From NCBI GenBank assembly GCA_011682595.1, contig JAACEH010000051.1, positions 1-9,386 of the forward strand: DNA of 9,386 bases, given 5' to 3'. Below are positions 5,490-9,386 of the stretch, one piece after another; position 1 is the first letter of the stretch; the number at the start of each line of letters is the position of its first letter. The translations under genes were made by a program, and so were the position numbers. The notes under the pieces are model-generated. The model searched no databases. It worked only from the letters and a program-made list of their open reading frames with translations, and was not told where the DNA came from. This stretch comes from Anaerolineaceae bacterium. Lineage in GTDB: Bacteria; Planctomycetota; Phycisphaerae; FEN-1346; JAACEH01.

Positions 5490-6863
5490 GTGGCTGGACG
5501 ACAGTATTCCCTCAAACCAAAGAAGGTGCCGCCGGTCAAGACCAGGTACCGCACAATCAAGACCAGGCTCCCGGTGCCCGAGTCGGTGCCGATCCTGAAA
5601 CGGCTCCGCAAGTTCGAGCCGCAGAGCATGGGCGGCCAGCCGCCGGTGCTGTGGGAAAGGGCCAAGGGCTGCCAGGTCTGGGACCGCTGGGGCAACAAGT
5701 GGCTGGACTGGTCGAGCGGCGTTCTGGTCACCAACGTCGGTCACGGCCGCAAGGAGATTGTCGACGCCCTGGTCCGCCAGGCCCGCAAGCCCATGCTGCA
5801 CAACTACTGTTTTCCGAGCGAGCTGCGCGGCGAACTGACCGAGGCCCTGGTCCGCGTGTCGCCCAAGGGCATCGACAAGTGTTTTCTGCTGACCACCGGC
5901 AGCGAGGCGACCGAGTGCGCGATGAAGCTGGCCCGCACGCACGGCCTGAAGATCGGCGGCAAGAAGAAGATCGGCATCGTCAGCTACCAGGGCGCCTTCC
6001 ACGGCCGCACGCTGGGTGCCCAGATGATGGGCGGCATCCCGGCCCTGCAGGACTGGATCGTCAACCTCGACCGCAGCATGTGGCACGTGCCCTTCCCCGA
6101 CGGCTACTGGGTCGAGGACACGAGCTTCGAAGCGTTCCTGAAAAACCTGAAAGCCCAGGGCGCTACGCCCGACCGGATCGCCGGCGTGATTACCGAAACC
6201 TACCAGGGCGGCAACGCCAGCTTCGCCCCGAAAGAGTACATGCAAAAATTAGCCGCCTGGTGCAAGAAGCACAAGATCGTCCTGATCATGGACGAGGTGC
6301 AGGCCGGCTTCGGCCGCACGGGCAAGTACTGGGGCTTCCAGCACTACGGAATCACGCCCGACCTGGTCTGTTGCGGCAAGGGCATCTCCAGCAGCCTGCC
6401 GCTGTCGTGCGTCCTGGGGCGGGCCGACATCATGGACCTCTACCCGCCGGGCTCGATGACCAGCACGCACACGGGCAGCCCTCTGCCGGTGGTGGCCGCC
6501 CTGGCCAGCCTGGAGCTGATCAAGAAAGAAAAGATGGTCGCCAACGCCGCCCGGCTGGGCAAGGTGCTGCACCGCGAGTTAGCCGGGATTCAGAAGAAAT
6601 ACCCGACCCGCCTGGGCTACGTGCACGGCAAGGGGCTGGTGGCTTCGCTGCATATGATCAAGCCCGGCCGCAAAGAGCCGGACGTTGACCTGGCTTTCGC
6701 CGTCGTCGAGCGCTGCGTCGAGAAGGGACTGATGCTGTTCAGCCCGGTGGGCGTCTCGTGCGTGAAGATTTCGCCGCCGCTGTGCATCACCGAGGCCCAA
6801 CTCCTCGAAGGCTGCGAGGTGGTCAACGAAGCAATCGCCGAGGTGCTGGACGAGGGTGCGTAA
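5490..6863 (+). CDS. Class III PLP-dependent aminotransferase, 457 aa
   Basis: A cytoplasmic pyridoxal-phosphate enzyme of the acetylornithine/4-aminobutyrate aminotransferase type, which moves an amino group from an amino donor to a keto or aldehyde compound. Visible landmarks in order are LDWSSGVLVTNVGH (72-85), the cofactor phosphate loop TTGSEA (135-140), YQGAFHGRT (166-174, stacking on the cofactor), IMDEVQAGFGRTG (266-278, with Asp268 binding the pyridine nitrogen), the Schiff-base lysine Lys297 in CGKGISSSLPLS, and THTGSP (326-331, phosphate contact from the partner subunit). All key residues are present and the length is normal. An N-terminal extension of about 40 basic residues precedes the core. 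The start is GTG 5490-5492, with AGGAG 7 bases upstream. An oxidoreductase gene follows on the same strand after 187 bases. The substrate cannot be deduced. Confidence 0.93.
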   Translation: MAGRQYSLKPKKVPPVKTRYRTIKTRLPVPESVPILKRLRKFEPQSMGGQPPVLWERAKGCQVWDRWGNKWLDWSSGVLVTNVGHGRKEIVDALVRQARKPMLHNYCFPSELRGELTEALVRVSPKGIDKCFLLTTGSEATECAMKLARTHGLKIGGKKKIGIVSYQGAFHGRTLGAQMMGGIPALQDWIVNLDRSMWHVPFPDGYWVEDTSFEAFLKNLKAQGATPDRIAGVITETYQGGNASFAPKEYMQKLAAWCKKHKIVLIMDEVQAGFGRTGKYWGFQHYGITPDLVCCGKGISSSLPLSCVLGRADIMDLYPPGSMTSTHTGSPLPVVAALASLELIKKEKMVANAARLGKVLHRELAGIQKKYPTRLGYVHGKGLVASLHMIKPGRKEPDVDLAFAVVERCVEKGLMLFSPVGVSCVKISPPLCITEAQLLEGCEVVNEAIAEVLDEGA

Positions 6864-6871
6864 TGCGGTGC

Positions 6872-6941
6872 CACGGTCTGGCGAGGCCAGGCCGTGAAGA
6901 GCGGTTGGCCGATAATCATGGCCTGCCTGCGGCAGACCATG
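6872..6941 (+). ncRNA. Two tandem stem-loops in the aminotransferase-oxidoreductase intergenic RNA
   Basis: The first hairpin pairs 6872-6882 with 6886-6896 (11 bp, one G-U wobble, 3-base loop), starting 8 bases after the aminotransferase stop. The second pairs 6917-6921 with 6937-6941 and 6923-6927 with 6931-6935, with one C/A mismatch and a 3-base loop. Neither is followed by a T-run, so they look more like RNA-stabilising or processing structures than terminators. I do not recognise a riboswitch class. The remaining 109 bases to the next gene hold no convincing promoter. Confidence 0.45.
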
Positions 6942-7050
6942 GCACCCGGCAAGTGTCGCTTTACACGAACGGTGACCATTCCGAGGCATACTTGTTCTAC
7001 TTTAACTTCTGATCGAGTTGATTCCTTAAGTAGGGAAAGGAAAGTAATCC

Positions 7051-8268
7051 ATGGCATTCGACGGCAAGGTAAACGTTCTGGTTATCGGCGGCGGGATGAT
7101 CTGCGAGGAGGCCACGCTGCCGGCGATCTTCCAGCAAAGGAAAACTGGCAACGTCGGCCAGATCACGATCGTCTCGCTGAACTCGGCCATCATCTCGCGG
7201 CTGCGGACGGTCTTCCCCGACGAAGAGTTCGAGGGGCTGCCCGACCCGGCCACCACGCCGGCCGACAAGAACATTCCCGACGGCTACAAGGAGTGCCTGA
7301 AGAACCTCGAGTCCCCCGGCCTGGTCTACGTGACCACGCCCGACCATCTGCACACGCAGATGATCCTCGACGCCATTGCCGCCGGGCACGACGTGGTGAG
7401 CATGAAGCCGCTGTGCCTGAAGGTCGAGGAGGGCCGCCGGATCGTCAAGGCGGCGGGCCAGGCCGGGGCCTACGTCTTCACCGAGTACCACAAGCGCCTG
7501 GACCGGGCCATCCGCGGCCTGAGGTATCGCTTCCGCCGCGGCGAACTGGGCGAGCCGCTCTACGGCCACGCCTGGATCGAGGAGCCGAAGTACATGCCCC
7601 TGGACAAGTTCAAGGCCTGGGCCCACAGGTCCAGCCCCTTCGAGTACATCGGCACGCACTACGTCGACGTCTGGTACTACGTGACCGGCCTGAAGCCGCG
7701 CCGCGTGGTCGGCTTCGGCCAGAAAAAATATCTGCCCGGCCAGGGCTCGGACGCCTACGACGCCAACCAGGTCTGTATCGAGTGGGAAGACGGCTCGGTG
7801 CTGTGGGTGCAGACTTCGTGGGTCATTCCGGACAACAATTCCAGGATGACCCAGCAGGGCCTGATGTTCGCCGGCACCAAGGGCGAGTACAAGGCCGACC
7901 ACGCCGACCGTAACTGCTACTTCACGACCGACGAGCGGGGCTTCGAGCACTACAACCCGAACTTCGTCAAGCCGTTCGACGACTGGACCGAAGAAGGTGT
8001 GACTGATTGGCGGGGCTACGGCATCGAATCGAACTCCCGCGGCATCCTCGACGTAATAGCCCTGAGCAAAGCGACCGACGGCCTGGGCGCGGCCGAGGCC
8101 CTGGCGAAGCGCAAAGCGATCCTGGCCGAGTGGGTCAAGATGAACACCCGGGCCCTGCCCGAGAACGCCATGGTCGGCGTGGCCGTGAACAATGCCGCCC
8201 GCATGAGTTTCGACGCCGGCGGCAAGTTCGTGACCATCGACGACGACTTCAACATTGCGTTTGAATGA
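7051..8268 (+). CDS. Gfo/Idh/MocA-family oxidoreductase, 405 aa
   Basis: A cytoplasmic NAD(P)-dependent sugar or cyclitol dehydrogenase of the glucose-fructose oxidoreductase/inositol dehydrogenase family. The N-terminal Rossmann fold opens with VLVIGGGMICEEATLPA (9-25). The nucleotide-contact strand ends with VTTPDHLHTQMILDAIAAGHDV (94-115). The usual E-K-P motif appears as M118-K119-P120, so the catalytic-site lysine is kept while the preceding Glu is replaced. EYHKR (145-149) and GTHYVDVWYYVTG (201-213, His203 as probable catalytic histidine) match the C-terminal substrate domain. Between residues 30 and 80 an insertion-like, charged stretch separates the Rossmann strands. The ATG at 7051 has a GGAAAGGAAAG purine run starting 16 bases upstream. 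It lies 187 bases after the aminotransferase and is probably functionally linked. Keto-product plus transaminase would yield an amino sugar or amino-cyclitol. Confidence 0.92.
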   Translation: MAFDGKVNVLVIGGGMICEEATLPAIFQQRKTGNVGQITIVSLNSAIISRLRTVFPDEEFEGLPDPATTPADKNIPDGYKECLKNLESPGLVYVTTPDHLHTQMILDAIAAGHDVVSMKPLCLKVEEGRRIVKAAGQAGAYVFTEYHKRLDRAIRGLRYRFRRGELGEPLYGHAWIEEPKYMPLDKFKAWAHRSSPFEYIGTHYVDVWYYVTGLKPRRVVGFGQKKYLPGQGSDAYDANQVCIEWEDGSVLWVQTSWVIPDNNSRMTQQGLMFAGTKGEYKADHADRNCYFTTDERGFEHYNPNFVKPFDDWTEEGVTDWRGYGIESNSRGILDVIALSKATDGLGAAEALAKRKAILAEWVKMNTRALPENAMVGVAVNNAARMSFDAGGKFVTIDDDFNIAFE

Positions 8269-8362
8269 GTTGCTTCCGTGCCATGCTGTTCGCCTACATT
8301 TGAGGTCCGGAACCCACACGTTTCCTACTACGCACACGCAGCGCGCAGGAGTATTGCGTATC

Positions 8363-9301
8363 ATGGGCGACCGCCATCATTACTTCACGAGTCTGATTGC
8401 ATGTGAAGAGGGTGACTTCGTCCTACCAGATGACGAACTCAAAGCTCGGGGGTGGAGCGTAGTGTTCAAGGAAGATGCTCGGCCTGGGCCTCTTTTTTAC
8501 AGTGGCCGTTTGGTCTTCGTAACGGCAACGTCTCGTGATGCAGCCCAAAAAGCAAGCAACCTGATATATGCCGCATTGAACCTCATGGCGGCTGATCACT
8601 TAGTTGAGTACATCCCCGTGGTTCCGAGCGATGAACTCGCCGAAGGACCTGAGCATCGGTCACATCGTCTCCCGACTTTTTCGACATTAGGCATTCCGCT
8701 GGCATGTCGGCTCGCGGCGAAGGCTTCTTCCAGAAAGAAATACCAGTATTGTCTCGCAAGATACAACTTGGCAACGAGGCTGTGTTCAGTGCCTGCTATG
8801 GACCTTGACCCCCACCAAGCATCTCATTTCCCGATATCACGCCTGCCGGATGACCACGTGTTGGCCTCGACTTCCATCATCCTTTGTTATTCGATAATCG
8901 AAGAATTGGGATTCGACGTCCGTGCCAGCCGAAAACGACCTAGCATGATCAAGGGGAGATGGAATCCCGCCGTGCGATGTGACCTCAAGAGTCGTCTGTC
9001 AAAAGGCAGAATAAGCACAAGTGAGTCATTCCTGTGGCTTCAACGAGGTGCTCTGACGAGAATTGCACGGGATCGGCGGATTCCATGTCTGTCAAGTGCC
9101 CCTTGGGCTTATGCCCAGGTCAAGGACAAGGAGGTGGATATATGCGACGCCATCGCGTACGCAAGTTGGCTACGCAGTCACGTTGCCTCACACAGGCTCG
9201 GGCCGCGTGCAGGCTCTCTCTCAATGTATGACGTAACAAATGTACGGTACTTGGCAAGGCGTTTGCTCTTAGAAACGCTGGGTTTTTGGCGTGTAAACTG
9301 A
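8363..9301 (+). CDS. Unrecognised protein, possible HEPN-like C-terminus, 312 aa
   Basis: I do not recognise this family. No signal peptide or convincing membrane span is present. The N-terminal third contains the beta-rich segment GWSVVFKED...FYSGRLVFVTATS followed by a helix (DAAQKASNLIYAALNLMAA). Residues 167-183 (LASTSIILCYSIIEELG) form a helix. The C-terminus (DAIAYASWLRSHVASH) has Arg271 and His277, an R-x5-H spacing as in HEPN proteins, followed by a helix (NVRYLARRLLLETLGFW). The HEPN reading is a weak inference. I chose ATG 8363 because AGGAG lies 11 bases upstream. An open frame continues upstream to TTG 8255, without a ribosome-binding site and overlapping the oxidoreductase. Codon choice is visibly more AT-rich and less regular than in the flanking genes, which suggests recent acquisition. 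Confidence 0.7.
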   Translation: MGDRHHYFTSLIACEEGDFVLPDDELKARGWSVVFKEDARPGPLFYSGRLVFVTATSRDAAQKASNLIYAALNLMAADHLVEYIPVVPSDELAEGPEHRSHRLPTFSTLGIPLACRLAAKASSRKKYQYCLARYNLATRLCSVPAMDLDPHQASHFPISRLPDDHVLASTSIILCYSIIEELGFDVRASRKRPSMIKGRWNPAVRCDLKSRLSKGRISTSESFLWLQRGALTRIARDRRIPCLSSAPWAYAQVKDKEVDICDAIAYASWLRSHVASHRLGPRAGSLSMYDVTNVRYLARRLLLETLGFWRVN

Positions 9302-9330
9302 CTGCGCCAAAGGGGATGAAATGCTTGGTC

Positions 9331-9355
9331 GAGAACCAGTTCTCACTTCCCTTTT
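9331..9355 (+). terminator. Weak terminator-like hairpin after the last gene
   Basis: GAGAA (9331-9335) pairs with TTCTC (9340-9344) around a 4-base loop, followed by a pyrimidine-rich run ending in TTTT (9351-9354). The stem is short, so this is only a candidate. It lies 30 bases after the stop codon of the unrecognised gene. Confidence 0.25.
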
Positions 9356-9386
9356 GTGCCGTGCGACAGCCGAGCGGCCGCGGCAG

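Noticed and set aside
5295..6245. Long minus-strand open frame of 316 codons opposite the aminotransferase
   Set aside because: It is antisense to a gene with all class III aminotransferase motifs, has no recognisable product, and such frames are expected in GC-rich DNA.
8255..8362. TTG-initiated N-terminal extension of the last gene
   Set aside because: There is no ribosome-binding site, it overlaps the oxidoreductase, and AGGAG upstream of ATG 8363 gives a better start.
6997..8364. Minus-strand open frame of 455 codons opposite the oxidoreductase
   Set aside because: The plus strand encodes a complete Gfo/Idh/MocA protein; the antisense frame is Val/Gly/Asp-rich shadow sequence without motifs.
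9316..9386. Possible start of a further gene (ATG at 9316 or 9321, with AAGGGG upstream)
   Set aside because: Both frames stay open to the window edge but give only about 22 codons, with no recognisable motif.

Overview
The window looks like a chromosomal segment of a high-GC bacterium, most likely a Planctomycetota member (Phycisphaerae-like). That placement is an inference. It rests on GC-rich coding sequence with long antisense shadow frames, several small lipoproteins of no recognised family, a cytochrome c with a P460-like middle part, a Gfo/Idh/MocA oxidoreductase, and a lipoprotein with the 'GDPVKA.G' signature I associate with planctomycete proteins. There are no rRNA, tRNA, CRISPR or transposase genes.

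Layout. (1) 184-820, minus strand: a complete MntA-HepT toxin-antitoxin pair with overlapping genes and its own promoter. (2) 951-2307, minus: a membrane-anchored or lipoprotein cytochrome c with two CxxCH haem sites, broken by a frameshift just after the second. (3) 2383-3788, plus: divergent from it, a lipoprotein followed 11 bases later by a cytoplasmic protein with four CxxC knuckles. (4) 3789-4029: convergent intergenic space with a near-perfect 27-bp inverted repeat and a hairpin terminator. (5) 4030-5189, minus: two small lipoproteins, one BamE/SmpA-like and one with an EF-hand-like loop, separated by a terminator-like hairpin. The upstream one has a consensus sigma-70 promoter. (6) 5490-8268, plus: a class III PLP aminotransferase and a Gfo/Idh/MocA oxidoreductase. 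A leader carrying four copies of an 8-base repeat precedes the first, and two tandem hairpins lie between them. (7) 8363-9301, plus: an unrecognised protein in more AT-rich sequence, possibly acquired, with a C-terminal R-x5-H motif resembling HEPN proteins.

How the parts relate. The toxin-antitoxin pair and the last gene look like accessory or defence-type cargo on either side of housekeeping-like envelope and redox genes. The aminotransferase and oxidoreductase could act in sequence (oxidation to a keto compound, then transamination) in making an amino sugar or amino-cyclitol, but the sequence does not name the substrate. I see no clear large new system. The strongest leads are the 3' gene, the repeat-bearing leader, the inverted repeat and the zinc-knuckle protein.
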